Shown here one piece after another: positions 1-8,076 of a stretch of 64,000 nucleotides of DNA (within the stretch, counting starts at the first letter, position 1; each line of letters starts with the position of its first letter). The notes under the pieces were generated by a model. The model was not told where the DNA came from. It saw nothing but the letters and a program-made list of their open reading frames with translations, and made no database searches. The position numbers and the translations under genes were made by a program. Source of the DNA: Lachnospiraceae bacterium AD3010 (lineage in GTDB: Bacteria > Bacillota > Clostridia > Lachnospirales > Lachnospiraceae); assembly GCA_000622025.1 (NCBI GenBank), contig KK211390.1:1-64000 (forward strand), given 5' to 3'.

Positions 1-966
1 AGTCGCTGTCCCGTTTGCAACGGGAGCTGCATATCCGTCCTTATTCATCTTTACAACTGAGATATCCGACGAACTGTACCGGACTGCCGAGTTATTAGAT
101 ACGTTTTTCATCTGGAGCTTTACCGGCTTATCCTTTACCGTGACTTTCTTTTTCTTGAAAACCGGGAGCTTCGCTTTGACGTTTCCCTTTACTTTCCGTT
201 TTCCGAAACAGAGGATTAACTTTGATTTGCCATCAGCCCTTACCGTGATGCTGCCGTCCGCACTAACTGTTGCGACAGATGATGTCTTTGAATCCACGGA
301 AGTGGGTTTCAGGTATTTCACTCCGGAAAGATAGTTGTCCATTGATATGGTCTTTACGTCATTTACCACCAGGGCGTTTTTCTTTATCTTCGGATCCTCT
401 GCATAGATCAGATACTCTTCCTTTTCTCCTGCAGACCCTTCAAGGGTTATTGTTACGGTTCCGGGTTTCTTCACCTTTATAAATCCGCAGTACCACTTGT
501 TTCCCTTTGAGGAACGGGCTTTATCTTTCTTCTTTGAGGCTTTTATTGCTCTTTTATCAGAAGAACTGATCCTTGCCACGTTAAAGGACGGGGTTATCCG
601 CCACTTGGTCTTTGTTGGAACAACGGTTTTTGGCTCGGTGATTACATCCGATCCTTCCGGTGCCTGGGCTATCCGTTCTTCGGATACGCCTTTGTTATCG
701 TTTTCGCTGCCGGTCTTTGTGTCTTTTCCGCTCCCAGGATCATTGCGGTTTCCCGGTTCATCTTTTCTGCCAGGATCATCATTTTTAGCAGGATCATCAT
801 TTCCCGGATTATCATTTCCTCCCGGATCTCCCCTTCCGGATACAACCTCAAAGGTTCCGAGATCCACGGTTATTACTGTTGCTGCCATTACAGGTACAGC
901 GAGTATTGATGCGATAAGTGCCAGCACCAGAAGCTCAGCAAGCCTTTTTTTCATATGTTCTGTCAT
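1..966 (-). CDS. Secreted Ig-like (Big_2-type) surface protein, 3' truncated by window edge
   Basis: The reading frame is open from ATG 966 to the window edge, so only the N-terminal part is seen. An alternative ATG lies at 954. Residues 1-30 have a basic start (MKKR), a hydrophobic core and an AMA-like end, which is a signal peptide. A linker rich in Gly, Asp, Asn and Pro follows (repeats such as DPGGNDNPGNDDP). Lys-rich beta-sandwich sequence comes next; its segment VVKMNKDGYAAPVANGTAT is typical of bacterial Ig-like group 2 domains. The protein is probably exported and attached to or near the cell wall. Its start overlaps the end of the 160-aa gene upstream by 32 bp, so the two are probably co-transcribed. 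The ligand or role cannot be told. Confidence 0.75.
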   Translation of the reverse strand, partial: MTEHMKKRLAELLVLALIASILAVPVMAATVITVDLGTFEVVSGRGDPGGNDNPGNDDPAKNDDPGRKDEPGNRNDPGSGKDTKTGSENDNKGVSEERIAQAPEGSDVITEPKTVVPTKTKWRITPSFNVARISSSDKRAIKASKKKDKARSSKGNKWYCGFIKVKKPGTVTITLEGSAGEKEEYLIYAEDPKIKKNALVVNDVKTISMDNYLSGVKYLKPTSVDSKTSSVATVSADGSITVRADGKSKLILCFGKRKVKGNVKAKLPVFKKKKVTVKDKPVKLQMKNVSNNSAVRYSSSDISVVKMNKDGYAAPVANGTAT

Positions 967-1417
967 TATGTTCACACTCCTTATTCTTTATTAATCTGTC
1001 ATGCATGATTTCTTCCCTGCGCTTTACAATTCTCCGCTTTCCGACAAATGAAAGGCCTTCGGTGGATCCGTCCATGCCGTACTCGTAAATGAGCCACCCT
1101 TCTGATCCCCTGTGGATCCCCGGAAAGAACTTTGTCCTCAGCCGTACCATAATTCCCATGTGGCCGGGTTTTCCCCAGAACTCGATAATTCCCTTCCGGT
1201 TTCTCTTAAACATCCGGTCGAGGGAATCCTCCCTCACCATGATCCTCATCCATACGTTGAGACCCTTGTATTCTCCTGAGTCTTCAAGCACATACCACTC
1301 TCCGACCCTTATAAAATCTTTAATGGACAGGTTGTTTCGCCAGTAGCAGACCGCCCTGTTTGCTTTCGCGATCTGCCGTACCTCTGCATATCTGTCCTCG
1401 TACTTAACTTTTGACAT
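935..1417 (-). CDS. Hypothetical protein, 160 aa
   Basis: I do not recognise this family. The start ATG 1417 is chosen because a strong AAGGAGGA ribosome binding site lies just before it; an upstream in-frame start at 1480 would run back through a terminator hairpin and has no such site. The product (MSKVKYEDRY...) is basic and rich in Arg, Lys and Trp. It has no signal peptide or membrane segment and seems soluble. Its ribosome binding site begins directly after the T-run of the terminator at 1436-1485, so it is either read through from the parA-repA operon or has its own signal. Its 3' end overlaps the start of the surface protein gene, which suggests coupled translation. Confidence 0.6.
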   Translation of the reverse strand: MSKVKYEDRYAEVRQIAKANRAVCYWRNNLSIKDFIRVGEWYVLEDSGEYKGLNVWMRIMVREDSLDRMFKRNRKGIIEFWGKPGHMGIMVRLRTKFFPGIHRGSEGWLIYEYGMDGSTEGLSFVGKRRIVKRREEIMHDRLIKNKECEHNDRTYEKKAC

Positions 1418-1435
1418 CTTTTCCTCCTTCAAAAC

Positions 1436-1485
1436 AAAAAAAGGGGATGGCAGTTGAAATATAGAATCTTCAAAAACCATCCCCT
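1436..1485 (-). terminator. Rho-independent terminator after the parA-repA operon
   Basis: On the minus strand AGGGGATGG (1477-1485) pairs perfectly with CCATCCCCT (1442-1450) around a loop of about 26 nt that can itself form a small TTGAA/TTCAA stem. A run of seven T follows (1442-1436). It lies 32 bp after the stop of the 84-aa gene and directly before the ribosome binding site of the 160-aa gene. Confidence 0.8.
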
Positions 1486-1517
1486 GTACGGAAACTATTA
1501 TTCAGTTGTGGTGGATT

Positions 1518-1772
1518 TCATGGTGGAATTCCCTTACACCTCAATGTATCGCATCCTCCCTTTTCCTTATTCGTGTTCTTTCCCTTTTTCCCCTTTTTCA
1601 TCGGCTTCTTTACTACCCGGAAGTATTTCACAAACATGAAATAGCTTCCTTCTTTCTCCCTGTCAGGATAAACTCCGGAGATTCTCTGTATGTTTATCAT
1701 CTTGTCTTCAAGGAGCCTCCGACGCTTCCAGAGTACGTTCTTTCTGTTTCCTGTTATTCTTTCTTCGATCAT
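1518..1772 (-). CDS. Hypothetical basic protein, 84 aa
   Basis: This is a small, very Lys/Arg-rich protein (for example a KKPMKKGKKGKNTNKEKGG stretch near residue 60) with no recognised domain. It starts inside the stop codon of the zinc-ribbon gene (ATGA overlap at 1769-1772), the usual sign of translational coupling, so I treat it as real despite its size. The high positive charge would suit nucleic-acid binding, but no fold can be named. It is the last gene before the terminator at 1436-1485. Confidence 0.5.
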   Translation of the reverse strand: MIEERITGNRKNVLWKRRRLLEDKMINIQRISGVYPDREKEGSYFMFVKYFRVVKKPMKKGKKGKNTNKEKGGCDTLRCKGIPP

Positions 1773-3004
1773 TCTTTTCCTCCAAGATATTTTTTTAGCA
1801 GGTATTCCCTGTCTTCTTGTGCATTGCTCTCTGTTTCGATCCGCAGAATGTGAAGTGCGGATATGATGGCATCTGAGAGTGCTTCACTGCTGTGGTCAAG
1901 TCTTCTTATGATCACACAGTCTTCAAACTCCCTGTCTCTTTTCCCGAGTATCCGGATAAGCTTTATCCGGCATTTCTTTAAGAGCACGTTCTTTGCATAT
2001 TCCATCTGGTAGCCATACTTTGTATTGAATACCGGCTTTGATATTTCTATCACTGCGTTTTTAGCCGGGATATAGTTTGCAACCGGAATACCGATAAGAT
2101 CCTCTTCTCCGATGATCACTTCATATCCGGCTCTTTTTATGTACAGTCGGAGCAGCATATCTGGGAAATCTTTTTCAAAATTCCGGAGGCAGATGTGGCA
2201 CAGCTCATGGTCAATAACTCTGTCTGCCACCTTGGCTCTCCATCTGTGACCCTTGGCGCATTTCCACCAGACAGGACGGAGCGACTGCCGGCTTATCTCT
2301 GCGGGAGTCAGCTGATAGTTTCTTTCATAGTCCCATTCGGCAAGTATCTCCGGATCTGTGGTCTTAAGATCGTTCACGCCTTCCTTTACCGCCCTGTCCT
2401 CACAAGCGGGACAGGACTGGCCGCAGACTCTTTTGTATATAACGGCCTGCCATTCATAGCCGCATACCCTGCATTTCCACCACACGTTCTGTCTTGATTT
2501 CGGGAAAACCTCATCCGGCTTCTCCGGAAAATTATTCTCTGACCACTCTGCAGCAAGAGCAGGATAGCGGCTTGCAAAATCATTAAAGCCTTTCTTCAGA
2601 AGATGTCCTTCACAGTACGGACATTCACTGCCATAGAACCTGTCTGCTATCTTTGAAGCCCATTCATGGCCGTGGATGCATTTCCACCAGACCTTTTTAT
2701 TTGAGCGTGTCATCACCATGTCCGGCATAAGGGGCTTATTCCTGTCGGACCATTCAGATGCGAGTTCCGGCTTCTGTGAAGCCAGGTCATTAAAGCCCTT
2801 AAGGAGCTTATGCCCTGAGCAGTACGGGCATCCGGATCCGTTTACCCGGTTCTTAACAGTGGCTTGCCATTCATGTCCGCAGGCTCCCTTCCACCATATC
2901 CGTCTGTTTGAACCGGTTGTCACATCAGACGATGTGAGCGGATGATTCTTTTTGCTCCATTCAGCTGCAAGCAGATGATGACTTTTAGCGAGTATTTCAT
3001 TCAT
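1769..3004 (-). CDS. Four-repeat zinc-ribbon protein (DUF4379-like) with nuclease-like C-terminal domain
   Basis: 411 aa. Residues 1-270 hold four copies of a unit of roughly 70 aa with the pattern LAAEWS...N...P, VWWKC..GHEW and CPYC, where paired Cys/His residues would each bind a zinc. This matches the probable zinc-ribbon family (PF14311, DUF4379) often joined to Vsr/PD-(D/E)xK-type nucleases. The C-terminal part, about 275-411, has the layout of such a nuclease (YIPAKNAVIEISKP resembles the core YIP...AIE strand). The acidic residue normally two positions before that Tyr is Ala here, so catalysis may be weakened or lost. It lies 18 bp after repA in the ParAB-RepA operon. A role in DNA binding or element defence is inference. 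Confidence 0.7.
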   Translation of the reverse strand: MNEILAKSHHLLAAEWSKKNHPLTSSDVTTGSNRRIWWKGACGHEWQATVKNRVNGSGCPYCSGHKLLKGFNDLASQKPELASEWSDRNKPLMPDMVMTRSNKKVWWKCIHGHEWASKIADRFYGSECPYCEGHLLKKGFNDFASRYPALAAEWSENNFPEKPDEVFPKSRQNVWWKCRVCGYEWQAVIYKRVCGQSCPACEDRAVKEGVNDLKTTDPEILAEWDYERNYQLTPAEISRQSLRPVWWKCAKGHRWRAKVADRVIDHELCHICLRNFEKDFPDMLLRLYIKRAGYEVIIGEEDLIGIPVANYIPAKNAVIEISKPVFNTKYGYQMEYAKNVLLKKCRIKLIRILGKRDREFEDCVIIRRLDHSSEALSDAIISALHILRIETESNAQEDREYLLKKYLGGKE

Positions 3005-3022
3005 CCCTGATACTCCTTTTCT

Positions 3023-4057
3023 TCAGGCTTCCCTCGTCTCCGGCGTATTCTTCCAGCCGTTCATCATATGGTACTGTACGTCGTTTGTGATCATGGTTCT
3101 TGTTGTAACAGATGCGTTATAGAGGGTTGATATCATGAAATTTCGAATATTGTGGATTTTTTCGGGATAATTGTTGACCTGCTCAATGGCCATTACCACA
3201 TCTTCGCCGTCAAGCTTCAGCATTCTGGACTTTACGATCTCCTGGGGAAACACGGTATTATTTATCCGGTATTCCTCTGTATCGCCTACAACTATTTCAA
3301 GGATCAGATTGTAGTAATCATCAAACATCTTCCTGTCAGACGGATCTTTAAGATCGTGCATCCAGAGATCGTAGTTAAGATTTTCCTTTATAAGCTTCTC
3401 ATATGCCTCTCTCTCGTTTTCCTTTGGGGACGCCTTATCCATCAATCCATCATCAGTGGATTCCGCCCGGCTCTGTGATCCCGTGTTTCCAATACCTGAA
3501 TGATTGAAAGATGGAGTCTCTATAGCTTTAGTATTATTTATATTAGTATCTATAGGGTCGGAATTTCCGCTTTCTAGAACACGGAATTTCCCACTTCCAG
3601 AATGCGGTTTTTCCTGTTTCAAGAAACCGGAATTTCCGCTTTCAGAAAAAAGTTGTCCACCATCACCATTTTTTTCAGAAGACGGTATTTCCGTTTTCTT
3701 TGTAATGAAATTCTTCACATAGATGAGGTCAGGCTTTCCCTGACCCCTCCTCACTTTTTCAATAAGACCGAAATCCATAAGACTTTTAACCGTTGCCCTC
3801 GCCTTATCGGGACTGCAGTTATGAAGTATCTTCTGTATGGATTCAAGGGAGCGCATCACATAGATGTGTCCGTCTTCATCTATCCATCCCTTTTTCCGGG
3901 AAAGGTCTACCTGCTCATGTAAAAACCCGTACAGGATCTTTTCATCAGAACCTAATTTTTCGTAGTCAGGATCTTCAAAGAATACCTTCGGTATCCTTAG
4001 AAACCTGAACTGGTCGCTGTCTGCTTCAGAGTAATAATCGTATTCATACTTTGCCAT
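3023..4057 (-). CDS. repA: Replication initiator protein, RepA_N family
   Basis: 344 aa from ATG 4057, one base after the parB stop. An earlier ATG at 4072 lies inside parB with its ribosome binding site too close. The N-terminal 110 residues (RFLRIPKVFFEDPDYEKL, then KILYGFL, and a winged-helix region ending KVRRGQGKPDLIYVKNF) match the RepA_N initiator family of low-GC Gram-positive plasmids and integrative elements. The middle, about residues 130-180, is low-complexity and rich in Ser, Gly and Asn; it is encoded by the 23-bp iterons at 3559-3650. The C-terminal 110 residues resemble a DnaD-like or host-specific tail. In plasmids of this family the origin lies inside rep, as it appears to here. 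Confidence 0.85.
   Translation of the reverse strand: MAKYEYDYYSEADSDQFRFLRIPKVFFEDPDYEKLGSDEKILYGFLHEQVDLSRKKGWIDEDGHIYVMRSLESIQKILHNCSPDKARATVKSLMDFGLIEKVRRGQGKPDLIYVKNFITKKTEIPSSEKNGDGGQLFSESGNSGFLKQEKPHSGSGKFRVLESGNSDPIDTNINNTKAIETPSFNHSGIGNTGSQSRAESTDDGLMDKASPKENEREAYEKLIKENLNYDLWMHDLKDPSDRKMFDDYYNLILEIVVGDTEEYRINNTVFPQEIVKSRMLKLDGEDVVMAIEQVNNYPEKIHNIRNFMISTLYNASVTTRTMITNDVQYHMMNGWKNTPETREA
3559..3650. repeat. Four 23-bp iterons inside repA, likely replication origin
   Basis: The core CGGAATTTCC (CGGTTTTTCC in copy 3) begins at 3559, 3582, 3605 and 3628, an exact 23-bp period. Each core is followed by a conserved TTC..AGAA tail. A fifth looser core, CGGTATTTCC, is at 3683. Because 23 is not a multiple of three, each copy is read in a different codon frame, so the conservation is in the DNA and not in the protein. 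Confidence 0.75.
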
Positions 4058-4058
4058 T

Positions 4059-4973
4059 TTATATTCCTTCATGCCTCCTTCTGTGTTCTTCTAATAGCCT
4101 CACTATGAGACTTTCGATTTCAGCATCGCTCGTGTCCGCTGAAAAATACTGCATTATGACTTCATGCTTTAATACCACGTTCCTTTCTTTTATCTCCACG
4201 ATCTTCAGCAGCGCATGTATCGCTTCCTTTGTACATTTCCCTTCCTGGCTAAGCTTCTTTATTTGCTGTGCCTGTGAAAGGGAAGGAACTACTTCATCCT
4301 CCTGCATCACTTCCATAAGGAGATACTGCTCATCCTTATTTAAGTAGGAGAGTTCGACGGCCGGATTGAATTTGATCTTCTTCCTGTCAACCATTTCCAG
4401 AAGCTCCGGGAGAAGTTCGGTGAGACGGATGAAGCGTTGGATCTGTTTATAGCTTTCGCCGGTACCTTCTGCAATTTCCTCAAATGAAAGTTTCGACTTC
4501 TGGACAACTTGTCCAGAAGTTAAATCCGTCCTTTGGCCTTGTCTCTTTATTGCCTCATATTTCATTTTGTAAGCGAAAGCCTTTTCACTCGGCAGTATCT
4601 CTTCCCTCTGCAGATTGGAGTCCACCATTGCTATCACGGCTTCATCATCCGTAAGATCCCTTATGATCACCGGAACCGTTTCCAGTCCTACGATCTCCGC
4701 AGCGTGCTTTCTTCTGTGACCTGAGATAACTTCGTAACCGCCTTCCGGCCTGTTCCGTACCATGATGGGAACGAGGATCCCGTTTTCACGGACGCTCTCT
4801 ACGGTCTGACTCATCTTTTCATCATCCAGCACCTTGAAGGGGTGATCCCTGAAGGGAAATAACTCAACTATCGGAACCTCCAGAACCTGTCCGGTCTGCT
4901 CCTGGTCTATCCCGAAAAGGGAATCGAGATTTTTAAGCTGTACTCTGTCCGGTAAAGATTTTTTAGCAGCCAT
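4059..4973 (-). CDS. parB: ParB-family chromosome/plasmid partition protein
   Basis: 304 aa from ATG 4973, preceded by AAGGAGG nine bases upstream inside the parA end; a TTG at 4979 is too close to that site. Residues 30-125 form the ParB N-terminal nuclease-like/CTPase fold with the GHRRKHAA box (86-92) and the NLQREE motif. A helix-turn-helix follows at about 150-185 (FEEIAEGTGESYKQIQRF). The C-terminal 60 residues would be the dimer domain. It binds a centromere-like parS site and works with ParA to segregate DNA. It overlaps parA by 11 bp, and repA begins one base after its stop, so the three form one translation unit. Confidence 0.9.
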   Translation of the reverse strand: MAAKKSLPDRVQLKNLDSLFGIDQEQTGQVLEVPIVELFPFRDHPFKVLDDEKMSQTVESVRENGILVPIMVRNRPEGGYEVISGHRRKHAAEIVGLETVPVIIRDLTDDEAVIAMVDSNLQREEILPSEKAFAYKMKYEAIKRQGQRTDLTSGQVVQKSKLSFEEIAEGTGESYKQIQRFIRLTELLPELLEMVDRKKIKFNPAVELSYLNKDEQYLLMEVMQEDEVVPSLSQAQQIKKLSQEGKCTKEAIHALLKIVEIKERNVVLKHEVIMQYFSADTSDAEIESLIVRLLEEHRRRHEGI

Positions 4974-5748
4974 GTTCAAGTACCTCCTTAGTCAGTTCTT
5001 CAAAAGCCTTTGCGACCTTTCCTTTGGGATCATGCTTATATATGCTTACCCCGAATGCCGTACACTCTTTAGCCCTTACCGACTCAGGAATCATCACGTC
5101 AAAGACCTTTATCTGGCTTCCGTATGCCTCACGGAGCTTGTCTATAATGTCCCTTTCGTGATTCGTGCGGGTATTTACCTTGTTTATCACGATCCCCTCG
5201 ATTTCAAGCTTCTTATTGAGCTTACGTTTCGTGGATCCTATGGATGTAAGGAGCTGCTGCAGTCCTGTCATTGAAAGATAGGATGCTTCCACCGGGATTA
5301 TCACCGAATCCGCAGCCGTAAGAACGTTTATCGTGACCAGATTGAGGCTCGGTGAACAGTCAATGATTATGTAGTCATATGAATTCCTTACCTGCGATAC
5401 AAAGGCTTCCAAGAGGCGCTCCCGGCTTAAGGCATTCATTATCATGTAATCCATTCCGGCGAGCTTGATATTGCAGGGCATCAGATCTACCCCTTCTTCG
5501 TTATGAAGAATGTATTCATCCGGATCCAGCTGGTTTTCATTGATCTCTCTTTCCATGAAGGAAGCCAGGGTGTTTTCCAGTTCATCTACGTTGTCAATGC
5601 CAAGACTTGATGTGAGATTTCCCTGGGGATCGGCGTCAATTTCCAGAACCTTTTTCCCGGTCATTGCCATTCCTACCCCAAGATTACTTGCCACCTCAGT
5701 TTTACCGACTCCCCCTTTTTGATTAGCTATGGCTATTACTTTACTCAT
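4963..5748 (-). CDS. parA: ParA-family partition ATPase
   Basis: 261 aa, close to the usual Soj/ParA length with no N-terminal DNA-binding extension. The deviant Walker A motif KGGVGKT is at residues 11-17. The switch region DADPQGNLTSSLG follows, and IIIDCSPSL is the Walker B region. It hydrolyses ATP on DNA to move ParB-bound centromeres. It is the first gene of the parA-parB-repA operon. The intergenic region before it contains the terminator of the preceding lysS transcript. The grouping with RepA_N, rather than with gidB or the chromosomal origin, marks it as a plasmid/ICE ParA and not the chromosomal Soj. Confidence 0.9.
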   Translation of the reverse strand: MSKVIAIANQKGGVGKTEVASNLGVGMAMTGKKVLEIDADPQGNLTSSLGIDNVDELENTLASFMEREINENQLDPDEYILHNEEGVDLMPCNIKLAGMDYMIMNALSRERLLEAFVSQVRNSYDYIIIDCSPSLNLVTINVLTAADSVIIPVEASYLSMTGLQQLLTSIGSTKRKLNKKLEIEGIVINKVNTRTNHERDIIDKLREAYGSQIKVFDVMIPESVRAKECTAFGVSIYKHDPKGKVAKAFEELTKEVLEHGC

Positions 5749-5782
5749 GTCTTTTTCCTCCGTTTTGATTTTGAGACCATAA

Positions 5783-5824
5783 CAAAAAGGACACTTCCTT
5801 AAGATTTCTCTTTAGAAAGTGTCC
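5783..5824 (-). terminator. Rho-independent terminator downstream of lysS
   Basis: On the minus strand GGACACTTTCTAAAG pairs with CTTAAGGAAGTGTCC (two mismatches, 7-nt loop) and is followed by TTTTTGTT. It ends about 35 bp before the parA start and so separates lysS transcription from the parA operon. Confidence 0.7.
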
Positions 5825-5907
5825 CTATTTTGCAAAATATTTGATTGACTGCCCTATAGCGAAAATGCATTATCATGCACTATTCTGTACCTGGCATTTG
5901 AAAAAGT

Positions 5908-5965
5908 GTGGTACTTTTGTGGTACCTAAGTCTCTTTACCCTCTCGGAAACCCGTCAACCACGGG
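5908..5965. other. lysS / plasmid-module junction with GTGGTAC direct repeats and a small hairpin
   Basis: Two GTGGTAC copies lie 11 bp apart (5908-5914 and 5919-5925). Next to the lysS stop is a 5-bp CCCGT/ACGGG hairpin (5951-5965) followed on the minus strand by TTT, a weak second terminator. The GTGGTAC pair could be core sites of a recombinase or part of the parA promoter. No integrase gene is in the window, so an attachment site cannot be shown. Confidence 0.3.
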
Positions 5966-5971
5966 CTTCTT

Positions 5972-7453
5972 TCAGTCCAAGGACTTCAGTGTCGGGAACA
6001 GCAGCACATCCCTTATTGCCTGGCTGTTGGTCAGGAGCATTACGAGTCGGTCGATGCCATAGCCGATGCCGCCTGTGGGGGGCATACCGAGCTCCATGGC
6101 GTGAAGGAAATCCTCGTCGGTGTGCTGAGCTTCTTCGTCACCCGCTGCAGCAAGAGCATCCTGTGCAGCGAAGCGCTCGCGCTGGTCAATGGGATCATTA
6201 AGCTCGGAATAGGCATTACACATTTCCCAGCCGTTTATGTAGAGCTCGAACCGTTCGACCTTCGAAGGATCATCGGGCTTTTTCTTGGTCAGGGGACTGA
6301 TCTCGATAGGGTGGTCCATAATGAATGTAGGCTGTATCATCTTATCTTCACAGAATTCGTCAAAGAACAGATTGACGATATCGCCCTTTTTATGGTGCTT
6401 CTCGTACTCAATATGTTTCTCATCAGCAAGCTTTTTTGCCTCCTCGTCTGATGAAACACTGTCAAAATCTATGCCGGTTTCTTCCTTGATGGCATCAACC
6501 ATGGTCAGACGGCGGAATGGCTTGCCCAGATCTATAGTAACCCCTTCTCCGCTTTCTTCATCTCCGTAAAATACGGTTGTTGTGCCGCACACGGTCTCAG
6601 CTACATGGCGGAACATATTTTCAGTGAGATCCATCATACCGTTATAATCGGTGTAAGCCTGGTAAAGCTCCATAAGTGTAAATTCCGGATTGTGCTTTGT
6701 GTCCAGACCTTCGTTTCTGAAAACTCTGCCTATTTCGTATACCCTCTCCAATCCTCCGATAATGAGACGCTTCAGGTAAAGTTCCAGGGAAATGCGGAGC
6801 TTTCTGTCTTCATCCAGAGCGTTATAATGTGTTACAAAGGGTCTGGCAGCTGCACCTCCGGCATTCTCAACAAGCATGGGAGTCTCAACCTCCATAAAAT
6901 CCCGTTCATCGAGATACTGCCTTATACTGCTTATTATTTTTGATCTCTTTACAAAGGTTTCCTTTACCTTTTCATTCATTATGAGATCCAGATATCTCTG
7001 ACGATATCTTGTATCTGTATCCGTAAGGCCATGGAACTTCTCAGGTAATGGCTGTAAAGCCTTGCTTAACAGAGTGATCTCATGTGCTTCAACTGATATC
7101 TCGCCGGCCTTTGTTCTGAAAACAATACCCTTAACGCCCAGGATATCACCCACATCATAGAGCTTCTTGAAATCCGCATAATGATCTTCCCCAAGATTGT
7201 CCCGGGATGCATAGATCTGGATCTTACCTTCAAGATCCATTACGTTACAGAATGATGCCTTGCCCATAACACGCTTGAACATCATTCGTCCGGCAACGGA
7301 AACTTCCTTTCCTTCCAGCTCCTCAAAACCGTCTCTTATTTCAGAGGAATGATGGCTCACATCATACCTTACGACCTTAAAGGGATCCCTGCCTTCTTCC
7401 TGCAGGGTATTTAGTTTGTCTCTTTTTATCTGTAATATATCTTCCTGGGGCAT
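5972..7453 (-). CDS. lysS: Lysyl-tRNA synthetase, class II
   Basis: 493 aa, the normal length. It charges tRNA-Lys with lysine using ATP. An N-terminal OB-fold that binds the anticodon covers about residues 50-145 (VSVAGRMMFKRVMGKASF). The catalytic core carries motif 2 at about 242-256 (FRNEGLDTKHNPEF) and motif 3 at about 459-471 (GGIGYGIDRLVM). ATG 7453 is used. It is the last gene of the run pfkA to greA-lysS, 86 bp after greA; two copies of the dispersed repeat fill that gap. Nothing seems unusual in the protein. Confidence 0.97.
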   Translation of the reverse strand: MPQEDILQIKRDKLNTLQEEGRDPFKVVRYDVSHHSSEIRDGFEELEGKEVSVAGRMMFKRVMGKASFCNVMDLEGKIQIYASRDNLGEDHYADFKKLYDVGDILGVKGIVFRTKAGEISVEAHEITLLSKALQPLPEKFHGLTDTDTRYRQRYLDLIMNEKVKETFVKRSKIISSIRQYLDERDFMEVETPMLVENAGGAAARPFVTHYNALDEDRKLRISLELYLKRLIIGGLERVYEIGRVFRNEGLDTKHNPEFTLMELYQAYTDYNGMMDLTENMFRHVAETVCGTTTVFYGDEESGEGVTIDLGKPFRRLTMVDAIKEETGIDFDSVSSDEEAKKLADEKHIEYEKHHKKGDIVNLFFDEFCEDKMIQPTFIMDHPIEISPLTKKKPDDPSKVERFELYINGWEMCNAYSELNDPIDQRERFAAQDALAAAGDEEAQHTDEDFLHAMELGMPPTGGIGYGIDRLVMLLTNSQAIRDVLLFPTLKSLD

Positions 7454-7473
7454 GTTCTCTCCAAATATTCCAT

Positions 7474-7535
7474 AAGATCCTTCGCTTTCGCTCAGGATAA
7501 CAGTGGCTCGATAATCCTTCGCTTTCGCTCAGGGC
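7474..7535. repeat. Two copies of the dispersed TTCGC/GCTCAGGAT repeat between greA and lysS
   Basis: AAGATCCTTCGCTTTCGCTC with AGGATAACA after it occupies 7474-7502. A second copy, AATCCTTCGCTTTCGCTCAG, occupies about 7513-7532. Both can form a stem with ATCCT/AGGAT outer arms and CGC/GCG inner arms. They lie in the greA-lysS gap and would be transcribed. Confidence 0.8.
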
Positions 7536-7539
7536 TTCA

Positions 7540-8040
7540 TCATGCGTTTCCTGCTGATACCTCGAGTATCTTGTATTTTATCTTTCCTGCCTTTGTTTCT
7601 ACCTTAACCGTATCTCCCTTTTTGTGACCGAGTATTGCGCGGCCAACGGGTGATTCGTTACTCATTTTCCCCTGAAGGCTGCTGGCTTCGGTAGAGCCCA
7701 CGATCTGGAACTCCATATCTTCCTTATATTCCATATCCCTGAGCTTGACCCTGCAGCCTATGCTGACCTTTTCGGAATCTATCTCGCTGGCATCCACAAC
7801 CTCGACATTCTTAAGTAAGGTTTCTATCTCAACTATTCTTTCCTCCATGATCCGCTGTGCATCCTTTGCGGCATCATATTCGGCATTCTCCGAAAGGTCT
7901 CCCTGTGCACGCGCTTCTTTTAATTCCTGTGCTATCTCGGCACGCTTATTATTTTTAAGATCGGAAAGCTCGTCCTCCAGCTTTTTCAGACCGTCCGCTG
8001 TAAGAATGACCTTCTTCCCGTTTTCCAGTTCTTCTGACAT
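7540..8040 (-). CDS. greA: Transcription elongation factor GreA
   Basis: 166 aa, slightly over the usual 158. It rescues backtracked RNA polymerase by stimulating cleavage of the nascent RNA. Residues 10-80 form the coiled coil that enters the polymerase secondary channel, with the tip ARAQGDLSENAEYDAAK carrying the two acidic residues (D and E) needed for cleavage. The C-terminal FKBP-like domain ends around KVETKAGKIKYKILEV. It sits between dusB (36 bp) and lysS; greA-lysS neighbourhood is common in Firmicutes. Confidence 0.97.
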   Translation of the reverse strand: MSEELENGKKVILTADGLKKLEDELSDLKNNKRAEIAQELKEARAQGDLSENAEYDAAKDAQRIMEERIVEIETLLKNVEVVDASEIDSEKVSIGCRVKLRDMEYKEDMEFQIVGSTEASSLQGKMSNESPVGRAILGHKKGDTVKVETKAGKIKYKILEVSAGNA

Positions 8041-8076
8041 TTGACCCTCCTCCGTTATGGTATTTCACAATTCAAC

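Noticed and set aside
1418-1480. Upstream start giving a 181-aa form of the 160-aa protein
   Set aside because: The extra 21 residues are encoded by the terminator hairpin and T-run, and the AAGGAGG site fits the ATG at 1417.
5908-5925. GTGGTAC repeats as a proven attachment site
   Set aside because: No integrase, second copy or empty site is visible in the window, so only a junction note is kept.
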